From: Gnetum montanum
Lineage: Eukaryota; Streptophyta; Gnetopsida; Gnetales; Gnetaceae
Direction: 5' to 3'
DNA length: 64,000 bases
Assembly: GCA_015680685.1 (NCBI GenBank)
Contig: MNCI01005835.1
Coordinates: forward strand, 1,070,311 to 1,134,310
Shown piece after piece: positions 8,892 to 21,032 of this stretch. The number at the start of each line of letters is the position of its first letter. Position 1 is the first letter of the stretch. Under the pieces are notes generated by a model. The model made no database searches and was not told where the DNA came from. It saw only the letters and a list, made by a program, of their open reading frames with translations. Position numbers and translations under genes: made by a program.

Positions 8892-9170
8892 ATGTCATCC
8901 ACAACCAGGAAAATCAAATATTGTTGCAATCTCAAAGAGACTATTTATGATCTAAAACAACTTCTACGTGCATGGTATGTAAAACTCAGTGTTACTCTGG
9001 AGAAGTTCAGCCGATTTATTTATATTTGTCAACAAGAAGACTTTATGTACCATGATTATGTCTTAATTTATGTTGGCGATATTGTTATTATTGGTGATGA
9101 TGAAGGGATTTCAAATCTTAAGAGTTATCTTTATCATATTCTTCATGGATGGCTAACTAAAATGCAATAG
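8892..9170 (+). pseudogene. Ty1/copia reverse transcriptase fragment
   Basis: 92-codon frame with copia RT signatures: IYDLKQLLRAWYVKL matches the YGLKQAPRAWY segment, and LIYVGDIVIIGDDE matches the catalytic YVDD region with the first Asp replaced by Gly. The fragment ends shortly after the active site. No integrase or RNase H accompanies it on this strand, so it is an isolated, inactive piece. Confidence 0.85.
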
Positions 9171-9954
9171 AGACTAAAATGCAATGAAATGCAGCAACAA
9201 CTCAAATGGAGCAGAAACTCGAAAGAACTTGCAGAGAGCAAAATGTAGCAGAAACTCAAATGGAGCGGAGACTCTTAATGAATTGGCAGCCACAAAATCA
9301 TCAATAGCTCAACTCCGGAAGCCGTTGAGACCGCACCACTGAATGGTAAATAAACCAAACAAAGAGCTGAAGATAGAAAGGATCAGCTTTGGATCAGTCT
9401 TCAAGCCTCTACCTTCCTCAATGTTGCAAGTAGATGGAAGAGTGTCAAAATTGGTGAGGTTGGAGATCCATCCATTCCTTTTATAACTGTGTATTGTATT
9501 TATTCCCTTCATCTCTGGCAATAGTGATATTTTTCTATAACTGCGGATGATGGGAACAGTGACTGGAATAACTGTTTAGGATGGAAAAAGGTGAGTAATT
9601 GCTATTATAGTGGGCAATTAAAACAACATTCTCTCACTAATTTCCCATATATGACAAAATAAAGTATCCTTAAAGATACCTGTAATATGTTTATACTTAT
9701 ATACTCAAATAGAAAGTACCAATACTTGAATCATGGTGGTCATATTTGGATATTTTCTTTTAATGTATAACAAAGTATGAAACCTCTTTAAGTGAATACT
9801 TTATAACCTCTTTCTTTATGAACGGATATGTTTACGTATCAATTAGATTCCTACTTTTATTATCCTAATTTATGTGCACTTAAAAATAGACCTTTATTAT
9901 TTTTCAAGTTAGCTTTAATGGTTTACAAATAAGAGTAAGAAACAAATTATATAT
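9171..9954. other. Non-coding; short GCAGAAACTCAAATGGAGC repeat
   Basis: Between 9196 and 9273 the phrase CTCAAATGGAGC with neighbouring GCAGAAACTC occurs twice in imperfect tandem. Otherwise no recognisable coding or structural feature. Confidence 0.4.
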
Positions 9955-12250
9955 AAATGAATTAATAAGTTCCATATGAATTGAAAGATCTATTATATTG
10001 CTTTGCCAGTAATGCTTTAGTCATGAGATCGATAATCATTAGCTTAGTGGCAATATGCAAAATATCAACTTTATGCTTCTTGACTTCATCTTTAACAAGA
10101 AGGTATTTTACACTGATATATTTAATGTGGCTTCCACTTTTATTATTTTGGATAATAAAATTGCATTAGAATTATCACAACGTATCTTCAGTGGCCTTGC
10201 AATGGAATTGATAACTCTTAGACTGGTAATAAAATTCCTTACCTAGAAGCCTTATGGTGTATCTTTATGGTAAGTAATGAATTCTGCCTCTATTGTACAC
10301 AAAGCAATTATGGTTTGTTTAGCACTTTTCCAAGGTATGACCCCTTTAGCATCTAGAACCACATATCTAGAAGTTGATTTTCTTGAGTTTACAAATAAGC
10401 AAAATTTGAATTTGAATATCAAACTACATTTAGATAGTTGGTATGTTTGTATATGAGGTTGTAATTTTTGGTTCATTGCAAATACCTTAGGACTCTATAC
10501 ATGGCTCTCCAATGCTCAATATTTGGATTACTTTAATATTTGTTAAGCATTCTTAGCACAAAACCTTTATCAGGTATTATGCATACTTGTGCACATACAT
10601 GAGGTTGTTGACTAAAGAAGCATAGGGTATGCTTTTCATATGCTCTTATTCCAATGAATTTTGCAAGCATTGCTTCAAGCTAAATTTATCCCCTTGCACT
10701 ATTAGTACTACTATAGATGAGTAGTCCTTCATTTTGAATCTTTTCAAAATATTTTATTATAGGTCGTTTGAGATAAACCTAATGTTCTTTATGTCTATCA
10801 CCGAATCTCTATGCTAATGATATAAGAGGCTTCACATATTCTTCATTTCAAAGTTTTGAGAAAAGAATTGCTTTGCCTCATGTAGCAAACCCATGTCACT
10901 ACTTACATGTAAGATGTCATCTACATAAAGGACCAAGAAGTTGAATTTTCTTCCACTAACCTTAAGGTATATGCATTGATCAACAATGTTCTTATGAAAC
11001 CAAATGAGACTATAATATTATGAGATTTTAAATACCATTATGAGGAGGCTTCCTTTAGCTTATACATCAACTACTTTAACTCATAAACCAAGTGACTATT
11101 TTCACAAAATTCCTAGGTTATTTCATGCACAACTCTTCCTTAAGATTTCCATTCAAAAATGTTGTTTTCATTTCCATTTGATATAGCTCTAAATCAAAAT
11201 GAGTCACCAAAGCCATAATTATTCTAAATGAATCCTAAAGAGAGAATTTCATGATAATCAATGCTCTCTTTTGAGTAAATTGCTTAGATACAAGTCTAGC
11301 TTTGTATTGTTCAACATTACCAAATGGATTTCTTTTGATTTTATAGATCCATTTATAGCTAATTATTGATGCTTCTTTTGGTAATTTAATAAGATCCCAA
11401 ACTTGATTGATAGCCATAGAATATATATCTCTTCCTGCATGGCATCATATCAAAGCGTAAAAATTTCTCTGCTCACTCGACTTGTAAGAATGCTATAGGA
11501 TCATCCTTAAATTTAACATCAAAGTCATATTCTTGAAGGTATACAACATAGTCACTAGAAATTTTTGGCATTTTTTATCTAGTTTCTTCTTAATTTCACT
11601 TCTCCCTTAATGTTATACACACCTTGATTGGTAAATTTAGTAGCAATATATCTCTCTTTAAGAGTTTGTCCTTGATTTGGTAGCTCTTCCAAAGCATTTC
11701 TTGGGTTATCTTGGGAGATGATTAATTTCACTTTATGTACAAGAGGCTCATTGAATTACTTCATTTTTTCAAATTCTCTCTCTTGATAAAATTACTTTTT
11801 ATTGAATTCAAGATTATTAAGGTATTTCGCATTTCTAGCCTTAACAATTCTAGGTATGTACATGGGACAATAAAACATGAAATCTTTGGAGTTTGCTGCA
11901 TAGCTAATAAAGTATCTACTAGTTGTCCTTGTATATAGTTTCTTTAGGTTTGGGTTATATACTATCATTTCAACTAGACATTCTTAAATGTATAAGTTTT
12001 AAACAAGCCTTCAATTCATTCCATAATTTAAAAGGTATTTTAAGAGTAACTTTTGATGAGACCTTGTTTAAGAGATATATCATAAACTTTAAGGCCTTAC
12101 TTCATAGGGTTAAGGGAAGATTAGAATTACTAATCATATATCTTACCATGTCCACAAGTGTATAGTTCCTTCTTTTTGCCATACCATTTTGTTGAGGTGT
12201 TCCTAGCATGATGTAATGGACAATAATGCCTTTCTCTTGAAGGAACATTG
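9955..12250 (-). pseudogene. Ty1/copia element, 3' half: integrase end, RT, RNase H
   Basis: Minus strand, many stops. In order: the integrase C-terminal core with GTPQQNGMAKRRN (about 12225-12165); the GY...K-type integrase tail near 11990-11870; the RT start VWDLIKLPKEASIISYKWIY (11417-11235 frame); an intact catalytic YVDD at 10927-10916; and RNase H with RKSTSRYVV, WKSAKQ and TIEAEF (10476-10252), then a tail to about 9955. This is the copia order PR-INT-RT-RH seen from INT onward. The 5' part (gag, protease, integrase core) is missing here. A 5' half of a copia element on the same strand sits at 27660-28870. No LTRs could be assigned. Inactive. Confidence 0.9.
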
Positions 12251-12379
12251 CTAATAGACTTGACACTTATTTCCTTTCTATGTACCTTCATGGTATCCCT
12301 CTTCATCTGATGATCTGATGATCTTGATTTTCTTTTACTTTTGTTTCTCTACTTCAATTTTGAATATCTCGAAGGAATC

Positions 12380-13242
12380 TAAGGAACAATTAATGCATTT
12401 GGTGTGATATTTTACCTACGATATCAAATGTTTTCATATGATATTACAGGTGTGATATATCTAGGGTAGGTAAAGTCTCATTTATTGAATTAAAGGCATT
12501 GCTTGGTCATTACTTTAGTGAAGATCTTATTGTTCATTTTCATAGAAATTAGAATAGTTAGAAAGTGTTCATAGCTTGGCTTGAAGTGATTGTCTAGAGT
12601 CTTTATTTGAGTGCTTTGTACTTGGACACTTGACATGAATAATAATAAATACTAAGACTATTTCATATCATTGCAACACTTTGACTTAGCATAGAATTTA
12701 CTTTTAATGTAATTTATTTTATCATGTACATAGCTTTATGTTTACTTTCACAAAGTACTTAGTTAATGATTTACTTTCCATTACATCTTAGAATATGATA
12801 GAATGAGCATGACCACTTCGAGTGTAACATATATTCACTTGATAATCTAGTAACATTAATAGTTGGTTAGCCTAGTAGCATTATGTTTGGTAATCCTAGT
12901 ATGTGAATATATGTGTTTAGGACATGTACAACATGTGGCAATAGATGCTTATTTCTTAGTTTAGATTAGACTTTTCTTATCACACTTAGATTAAAAATAA
13001 ATTGAATTTTAATATTTTAATAATCTTTTAATCATGATCCATTATCATCATCAATCATGTAGCTTAATTATACTTAATCATATGTACTAAAGACTAAATG
13101 AATATAACTAGAAAGAAAATTACCTATGATTATACTTAATGATCTAGATACCACACTAGTATAATCCATGGATTATGATAAGATTACTTGTGTATTCTTG
13201 TGATTTGTATGGTTGGACATTGAGACTACTTACTACTCATCA
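12380..13242 (+). repeat. LTR family A, copy 1
   Basis: Homologous over most of its length to 26757-27655, starting near ATTAATGCAT and ending ACTACTCATCA. Shared landmarks are GATATC-type dyads in the first 100 bp, TCATTGCAACACTTTGACTT in the middle and GATTTGTATGGTTGGACATT near the end. Heavily decayed (CpG mostly TpG/CpA). No internal region belonging to it is evident next to it, so it may be solo or truncated. Confidence 0.75.
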
Positions 13243-13625
13243 TTGACATTGTTGTCAGGGATTGGTTCTAGTGATCTAGATTAGTTTAAATCATTCATGA
13301 TTGCTATTAGGAATTAATGATTTATTTCTTAAAAAATAATATAATTTAGTAATACACATACATGTAATAAAAAATTTCTTCTTCTAGCAGAGTTGATTCC
13401 TCACCTATTGACGATTCTACTATGGAACATGACAGAATAAACAAAGGCAAGGATGATGTTCCTTATTTAGTCAAAATATTCTACTAGCATCTGAATCCTT
13501 ATTATCTAGACTTTGCCTTTGTCCTTTACAAAGGTGAACAGATGTGATGGAGGGACTTGGAAGGAAACATTGTGTTACCACTTAATCATTGAGCTCCACC
13601 AATGCTCATGGTAGTTGGAGCAGGT
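13243..13625. other. Non-coding spacer between LTR A copy 1 and element B1
   Basis: AT-rich, no recognised domain or repeat. Confidence 0.4.
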
Positions 13626-14562
13626 TCACTTCATAATTAAATCACCTTCAAATACTAAGTTTAGATATTGTGAAAACTAGCCATCTTTAGTTATTCAATT
13701 AGAAGATTACAATAGGGTTTCCAAAACTTACAAACATCCAAAACCTTTCACACTCAAATGATATTATAGAGCATGAGGCTTAAAAACCATACAAAGGCTA
13801 TTCTCAATGCAAGACATAGTTGATAGAAAATCTCTCTCATAACCCAGGATTGAGATCTCAACTCACAAGCAAGACACAAGAGAGTAGAATACATAGGCCA
13901 ACACACTACAAAATTGACATTTGAGCTATAATCACCAATTGCACTTACTCAATGTGCTCTCATCCCTCTCTTGCAAGCTCTCCACACTTAAGAGCTTTCT
14001 TTCTCAGTCATGGTATCAACAATTGTGAATTACATCAATATTTATGAACAACAAAAAGGCAAGAAACCTAGAAACCTTCCCTCAACTTAACTTGAGGTTC
14101 TTCTACTATTTCCATGGTCTTCTCACCTTCTATTTAGCTATTTTCATCATTCTCCAACTTACCTTGGTTGTTTTCCAAATTGGAATAGGTAATTTTGGAA
14201 GTTTTCCTGATTATATGGGTTGTTTCTGATCTTGGTAAGATGTCTCTTGTCAAAACCTAGCTTTCAAGGTCTCTTGTGTAGGGAAGACATCTCCTTCTTG
14301 GACAAGATGTCTCCTCTTGGTAGGATACATCTTGTACAAAACATCTTCGATGTAGTAAGATGTCTCTCTAGAGAAGATAAAAATTTTAGCAAGATGTCTC
14401 CTCTGGTTCCAAGACATCTTCTGTCAACCATAGTTCTTAGCTAAGACATCTTCCTATCTCCCAAAACATCTTCTTAGAGCTCGAAACCTATGAACAAAAA
14501 TGTAGGGAAGGAATAAAATGAAATTAGAAGAAGTGTTCCTACACTAACTCTTCCATTCTTCA
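13626..14562 (-). repeat. LTR family B, 3' LTR of B1
   Basis: About 937 bp. In element sense it starts TGAAGAATGGAAGAG and ends near GAAGTGAAC. It is homologous to 29300-31024 (with an insertion) and, for its last third, to 18137-18365 and 37062-37430. At 14228-14480 it contains about ten copies of AGATGTCTC or its complement. ATTGAGTGTGTAAG-type and GAGCATGAGGCTT landmarks are shared by all copies. Confidence 0.8.
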
Positions 14563-14599
14563 AAAAGTGAACTCATGTGAATAAGGAAGTGGGGGTGGA

Positions 14600-15200
14600 A
14601 GTGATCCTTCACTCATGAAGTTTGGTCTCATGAACTCATGCAAGATCATCCTCAGGTTGATCCTTCCAATGAATCACATATTCATGCCTCTTGACTCCCC
14701 AAGTGCTAGAAGTTTTTCTTCACTTAAGTATGATTACCTTCCTCTCCATTGAAAGATTGGATTAATTAATACTTCCTTTCAACTCATTGATGCTACCCTA
14801 TATTGTCTTCTCATCAACTGGTCCATGACAGTGAATGTAAAAGACATAACAAAATCATTTGGTAAATCTATCTCAAAAGCATTATCATTAATCTTAGCCT
14901 TGATTTTAAAAGGCCCCATCTTCTTGGCTTTCAACTTGAAGAAGTTAACAACTCTTAATTATTTCTTCCTAAAGTCTACCTAAACCAAGCTACCACAAAT
15001 AAAATTTGGCTTACATTTGCCCTCATTCCTCTTGAGGATTTTTCTTTAGCCTTTTTCTCTAGATTTGATTTTATTTATGCATGGAGATCCCTCATCTCTT
15101 GTACAAAATTAGCACTAAGTTGAGCTATATCATCAAAGCTCTTCAAAGTGTCCACCATCTTTGGATAAAACCCACAGTTCACCTCAAATGGGCTTTTTTC
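14600..15200 (-). pseudogene. Gypsy integrase C-terminal region (B1)
   Basis: Minus-strand reading gives KSPFEVNCGFYPKMVDTLKS, matching the SPFEV-YG-P segment that follows the integrase core in Ty3/gypsy polyproteins, and then a lysine-rich region with the VAWFRLTLGR-type remnant of the GDLVW domain. Stops and frameshifts throughout. It abuts the unassigned acidic ORF at 15213-15461 instead of an integrase core. Confidence 0.7.
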
Positions 15201-15212
15201 GATGCAATTTAA

Positions 15213-16330
15213 TTAATCACTATTAATGTTGACATCAACATCAATAATGATCTTCTCATAATGGCTACTACTATAGCCATCATCATCAAACAAATTACCA
15301 TTATTAGTCTTGCTCTTACCAACAATGACATCAAAAGTTACATTGCTTCCATCATGCACAACATAACTTAGAAACTCATCACAATCACCATAGTGATCAT
15401 GATGTTCATCATCACAATGGAACAAACCACTACCAAGTTGAAGTGAAAAACTAGCATCCATCCTACTAGCTTCAACATAAGAGATATTACTACCATCAAT
15501 AAGGTAAGTTCACACTTACCTTTTCATGGCTCCTCCCATCCATTTGTGGTTCAACTTGATCTTCTACATGTAACTATCCAATCTTATCAAAGCTTAAAGC
15601 TTCAATATTCTACATAGGAGTCTCAAACTTCCTTGATTTCTCCTCTACAAAGGAATTATCAGTAGCTTCTTTAACCCACTTTGAAGATATTAACTCAAAA
15701 GGTAGATTCTCCTCCATGGCTTTGACATCAGATTTATCATCAAAGCAATTATTCTTCCACATACCTTGGCTAGAAGACTCACCTCTCTATCATGAGATAG
15801 CCTTAACTTGGCATGAAATCTCATTTTCCTTGCCACAAGATGTAGAAAAATTGCACAAACGATGAGTACCATTCTGTCAAGTGCTACTTCTATGCTTTTG
15901 GAAGAAGTCCTTGATCTTTTCTACTTATTTAACCTTGATCTTTCACCTCCCATAACTTATGAGGTAGAAACTCTCCTTGATTAGCAACATACACCATCTT
16001 GGACTATGAATATCTCTTGGCCCCTTTGATGAAGCTCTTAGTTTCCTCTTCTGAAACTTTTAAGTATTGAGAACTCATTTGCTCAATAAGAGATAATTGA
16101 GAACTCATTTTTTCATTGATCTCTACTTCACTAGATCTTTCATCTTGCTCCTTTAAGACCTTGGGAAATTTCTCCTTCAAGTCTAGTACAATTGTAAGAA
16201 GTTCAACCTACACATCATCATGGTTAGTAGCAACTTTTATCATAATGACAAAATCAAAACCTATTTCATCATGTTTCTTAATATAATTTGTCTCTCCTAG
16301 AAGGATTAAGCAAACATTAAGTGAGCTTTG
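15213..16330 (-). pseudogene. Unassigned remnant inside B1, including an Asp/His-rich ORF
   Basis: Where RT, RNase H and integrase core should be, there is about 1.1 kb without their motifs. It contains an 82-codon frame (15461-15213) rich in Asp, His and Asn (DDEHHDHYGDCDEF) and a 60-codon frame at 15872-15690. The part near 16130-16300 (LKEKFPKVLKEQ) resembles the linker just before RT. It could be replacement sequence from another element; I do not recognise it. Confidence 0.4.
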
Positions 16331-16546
16331 CTACTTCGTTTGTTCAACTATCATGGGAATCAACTCATGGATTCCATCAGATCTAGCTACACTCCATACA
16401 TTTCTTACTCCATCAAATTGAGCACCATTGTTTAAATTCCAAGGTCTACCAAGAATTACATCAATACAATCTATTGGAAGTACATCACACTTCATAATAT
16501 CATGAAAACATATAATTTTAAATTTCAAAGTACATTGTTCCCTCAC
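16331..16546 (-). pseudogene. Gypsy aspartic protease, C-terminal part (B1)
   Basis: 71 codons with CDVLPIDCIDVILGRPWNLN and DGVRNVW, the standard C-terminal half of plant gypsy retropepsin, whose hallmark is ILGRPW. The catalytic D-S/T-G half upstream is not readable. The protease would mature the gag-pol polyprotein. Confidence 0.85.
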
Positions 16547-16857
16547 CTCTTTGGAAAAATCTCTAGATAATCAATGCACTTTATAGGGTTTAGGATGAGG
16601 ATTAGTTACGAAATCTAATCTAGTAACTACCCTAGATGAAATAACATTTTCTTGGGCTTTCCTATCAATCAAAACATGAATCCATTCTCACTAAGAAAAC
16701 ATTTAGATCCAATCCAAAATAACAATTTTCTGTTAGGATGATCTCATCTATTCACATTTCCCATGAATGCACAAGAATTGAATTCAGAAACATTTTTAAT
16801 TTTTTGGAGTATTAGGATTACCTCTCTAAAGACCTTGGCTTAATGTCTCCTCTACCT

Positions 16858-18032
16858 TCATGGTTTGCACATCTTTGCCCTTGGTTGCCTTGTAAAATGA
16901 ACCTTTCCATTACTTGTGTTTTCATTCTCCACACTTGAAGTACTAAATTTTTGATAAGTTGATGCCTTGACCCTTGCCTCCCTTGCCTTGTTCTTTCTTA
17001 GACTCACCCTTCTCATCATCATTTTCAATTTCCTTACTATGGTTGCCATCCTTGTCTTCATATTTGTACTTGGATTCCTTCTTAGATTTGGTTTCTTTCT
17101 TCTTATCCTTGGAAGTTTGTTTTTTCTTGTTTTCAAATCCACTTAATTTCTTCTCAACCTTGAGTGTCAAATCATAAGTATCATTAAGAGTTTGTGGCTC
17201 ATAAAAAGTTAACTCTTGTTGACAAATAATTTTGAGATCTCCTAAAAAGATTGAAGCCTGTTCATATTCTTCCCATTTTACCTTAACTTGATGAAATAAA
17301 TCAAAAAATTCAAAGTAGAATTCTTTGACATCCTTGTCACTTAGGAATTTTAACTTCATAATGGTCTCTTATCTCTGATGAGACTATTTAATTTTTTTTT
17401 CAACCTATATTTCATTAGATTCCAATCTTTGATGGGATGATCATTTTATCTTTCATAACCCTGGGACTCATTTTTCCATCAAATAGAAGCCATACTTTCT
17501 AATCTAGATTTAGTAATAGGTACCTTTAAGTTATTTGGCACCTCATCTAATTGGAAATGCTTTTCAAATTCCTTTAGCCAACTCACAAAAGCATTGGTGC
17601 CATATAAACCATTAAAAGCCTTCAACTCAACATATGGAAGCCTTGCAGCATTTCTAAATTCTCTATCAAGTCTTGCCATATCTTCCTCATCAAGCTTGCC
17701 TAGAGAAGAAGTATTTAACATAGTTGGAGCCCTTGAAATTCTCATATGAGAAATGGAACTTCCTCCCATTGGAATCCTTAGTTGATGGGTTCCTAAACTC
17801 CCATAGTTGGATTGTCCTTCTCTTCATCTACTCCACCTCTACCTGGTTGTGAAACTTCTTCATTTGAATATGCATGCTCATCACCTCTACATGTCTAGAT
17901 ATGACTAGGACTGGAATTCCTATCTACCTTTGCACTAATCTCATCTAATCGAGAAACCATCATCTAGAAGGTATACTTCATGCTTTTCATATATCTATTT
18001 AGAGCTTGCACACATTTCTTCTTAGGTGTCAT
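16858..18032 (-). pseudogene. Gypsy gag (B1)
   Basis: The start is near ATG 18032 (MTPKKKCVQALNRYMKSM), matching the start of B2 gag at 36984. The 17769-17479 frame has the core W-L-EFEKHFQLDEVPNN typical of retrotransposon gag (PF03732-type). The 17359-16943 frame holds the end of the core followed by a long Lys/Glu-rich tail (KKQTSKDKKKETKSKKESK). Several stops and at least one frameshift separate these frames. Structural capsid protein; inactive. Confidence 0.85.
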
Positions 18033-18136
18033 TTGAACTAGACAAAATCCTTAACCAATTCCAAGTAATAACATACATAACTACAATCAACACAAAACTC
18101 AACACAAAGCTTTAAAAACAATAATGCTAGAGTAGG

Positions 18137-18365
18137 TTCACTCCATAATTAAATCATCTTCAAATACTAAATCTAGATATTATGAAATGCTAAATTAGTT
18201 ACTAGAAAATAATAAAACTAGCTATCTTTAATTATTCAATTAGAAGATTACAACAAGATTCCCAAAACCCAAAAAACATCTAAAACCTTTCACTCTTAAG
18301 TGATATTGTAGATCATGAGGCTCTAAAACCACACAAAGGTTTTTTCAATGCAAAATCATTTTGCA
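18137..18365 (-). repeat. LTR family B, truncated 5' LTR of B1
   Basis: Matches the last ~230 bp (element sense) of the LTR at 13626-14562, then breaks off near TTTTTTCAATGCAAAATC where plus-strand Tat integrase sequence begins. Confidence 0.75.
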
Positions 18366-18409
18366 AAATCCTACTAGCATCATCAATGTGATGGTGGGGC
18401 ATCAATACT

Positions 18410-19240
18410 TTTTAAAGGATTGCAACAGTGGATACAACCACTAAAGCCTTTTGATATATGGGGAATTGACTTCATGCATCCTTTCACTTATTCTTCAAAT
18501 GGAAAATTTTACATCGTTGTTATTGTGGAATATTGTACAAAGTGTGCTAAAGTAGTTGTAGTTCTTGATTACACTGTAGTAGCTGTTGCTAAATTCTTTA
18601 AGTAGCATGTGGTAAGTAGAAGTCTACACCATACCAGCCTCAAGCCAATTGATAAGTTGAAGTCACAAATTAAGAGATAATTTTTATAGTTACATGAATA
18701 GTTAGTTAATATAGGAAAGAATGGAGCATTAAACTCAATGATGCGATTTGAGCTTATAGATAAACCTAGAAACTTCCTATTAGTTATTCTTTATATGAGT
18801 TGGTTTATGGAAAATTACCTAAATGACCTATACAAGTAAACATTAGTACATTGAATACGACCTATAACTTAGATTTAGACCTCACTTTAGTACAATGTGA
18901 GTAGTTGATAAATTTAAATGTGCCAAGTAATGATTACCCTCATGCATAACAAAGTCCATAAAGTCCACAACAAACAAAGACATGGCCTTTGGATTAGATA
19001 GCTAGACATTCAAGCAGGTCAAAAGACCCTATATTATAATTCAAATCATGTACCTTAATGTTCTAAGTTCTAAATGCTTTAGGAGGGACCATACTTAGTT
19101 CATGAAGTTTATAGGTCTAGGGGCTTATAGATTTATCAACCATATAACACACATAAGTTTATCTTGATAAACATATAGAAACTCAAGCCATTCTAAGAAC
19201 CCTATCAAACTAATGCCTCAAATACTTTAAAAATTGCTAT
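18410..19240 (+). pseudogene. Ty3/gypsy (Tat-type) integrase fragment
   Basis: The frame at 18420-18605 reads PLKPFDIWGIDFMHPF then YIVVIVEYCTKCAK, matching the integrase core start of Tat-like elements (first catalytic Asp in WGIDF). After frameshifts, YELVYGKLPK (near 18790) corresponds to the conserved LVYG segment and GPYLVHEVY (near 19090) to the GPY/F motif at the integrase C-terminus. It has inserted or recombined next to B1 on the opposite strand. Inactive. Confidence 0.82.
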
Positions 19241-19861
19241 TACCAAATCCATCTTTCGCATCTATTCCTTGAAATTTAGTCATGGAGGAGATCATTTGGT
19301 TTGAGCTGAGTGCATTTTCATCTTTTTGTTTTATAATTTCTTGCAATTTTCTAATTTTCAAAATATATTCTAGTTATTTGACATTTTCTAATTCTTCATA
19401 AATTTTTTATTTCTTATAATTTTTACTTTCTTTTATAACTTTAAAATTTCTTGGAGAGTCATTTTGCGAATGTTTTAAAATAGAATTTTTAATTTGTATA
19501 GGAATTAACTTTGTTTTTGAAATTGTGTTCTATGCTACCAAATTATTGAAGGATTAATTATGCATAACAATGAGAACACAACATCCATCCTTTCATTTTC
19601 ATTAATAATAGTTCTTACTATGGGAATAATATGATCTTGATTATATTTATGACTAGAATTAACCCATGATCACCTTCTTTGAAGTAAGGGGGAAAGACCA
19701 AGAAGCTTGGATAAGGATGTGACATCAAAGAAATTTGTTGATTTCTTGATCTTAACTAGGGGTCCCACTGATTTCATAATGATATATTACAGCTTATGTT
19801 TTTAATTATTATTAGGAAATATCATTTGTAAACATTTTTTCTCTTATTATTTCAATAGAAA

Positions 19862-20130
19862 ATCATGTGATCCATGCTCAAAGGTGATTCTATGATAAGG
19901 GTAACAAATTAACTAATTAATTAATTTCTAAGGTAACCATTCTTAGTGTACCATTGGAAAGACATGTGAATCATGCATAAAAGTAGGCTATTTCAAAAAA
20001 TCTCATGATCCTTTGAACTATTCTCATTATATGACTAGATAGACATGTGACCTATGCTTGAAAAAACTCTTGCAAAGGGATTAGCATTAGTTATGAAATT
20101 GGAAAGACATGTGATTGATGCCTAAAGGTG
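19862..20130 (+). repeat. Four irregular copies of GACATGTGA-ATGC word
   Basis: CATGTGATCCATGC (19864), GACATGTGAATCATGC (19961), GACATGTGACCTATGC (20042) and GACATGTGATTGATGC (20106), each followed by an A-rich AAAGG-like tail. Spacings shrink from about 97 to 64 bp. Confidence 0.7.
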
Positions 20131-20973
20131 CTTGTCTAAGTAATTTTCAATTTTCATAATACAAATATAATGATTTATTAATTAATTATAATGGTTTTGA
20201 TGTCTATTTCTCAATTTTCTTTGTTACGTAGTTATTTTTAACATGGTGATCAATTAGTATTAGGGTGATGGTCCAATATAATGCAATGCAATGTCATTAA
20301 AAGTAGTATGGACTTTGTTGAAAATCATAATAGATAGGTATGGTTTATTATTTTAATCATGCTCTACACATAGGATCCATTATAACCATTGTAAGACATC
20401 TATGTTTTGCTTTTGCAATTCCTTCTAACTCTGTTTCACCTCACTACTATGTTTTACTTATGACTTTGATGTTTTTGTCTAGCATAGTGTAGGATTTTAG
20501 CATCAACAATTGCATATGTATGTATTGGAATAAAGAAATGATTTACATTTAATTTCTTGAGTGTCTATAGATACTTATAGGAGTTGTTATACTAAGGCAT
20601 TAAGGGTAGAGACTACTTTGAGGAGGATTCACTTGTATAACTCTTAAGGATTATGTTTAAGAACCAATGCAACACTTTCTAAAACTTCATGAGTAGCTAA
20701 TTTTTATTCATGCATTGTTATAACCTTTACTTCTCTTTAAGATTTTTATTGTATTTTATTGAAGTCTCATGAAATATCCTATTTTTTAGCTTATACAACA
20801 TTGATACACCATGGGTTTTTATCATTTTCAAATGTTTTAGAGATAAACAAGATCCATCTTCTAGTTTGACAAATATTAGGGAGCCTTGGGACACTTAGAA
20901 CATGAGAAAAAGATGAAATTTTCCAGGAAAAATACCTAAAAATATTATTTTTAGGGTTAATGATATTATAACT

Positions 20974-21032
20974 ATGATATCATAGATGCAACCTACAATA
21001 TTGTAGTTGAAATATTGCATCTATGATATCAT
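20974..21032. repeat. Perfect 18-bp inverted repeat with palindromic loop
   Basis: Arm 20974-20991 (ATGATATCATAGATGCAA) is an exact reverse complement of 21015-21032. The loop itself contains the 14-bp palindrome CTACAATATTGTAG (20993-21006). The GATATC content recalls LTR family A. Confidence 0.9.

Larger units (their letters stand above)
13626..18365 (-). mobile_element. Ty3/gypsy element B1 (chromovirus-like), internally deleted
   Basis: Minus-strand order: truncated 5' LTR (18365-18137), gag (18032-16858), protease (16546-16331), unassigned sequence (16330-15213), integrase C-terminal part (15200-14600), 3' LTR (14562-13626). RT, RNase H and integrase core are not recognisable, so about 2.5-3 kb is missing relative to sister element B2 at 29.3-37.4 kb. 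Multiple stops make it non-autonomous. Confidence 0.8.

Noticed and set aside
14228-14480. CRISPR-like array of AGATGTCTC words
   Set aside because: Spacing is irregular, both orientations occur, the words are short, and the block lies in a retrotransposon LTR of a eukaryote.
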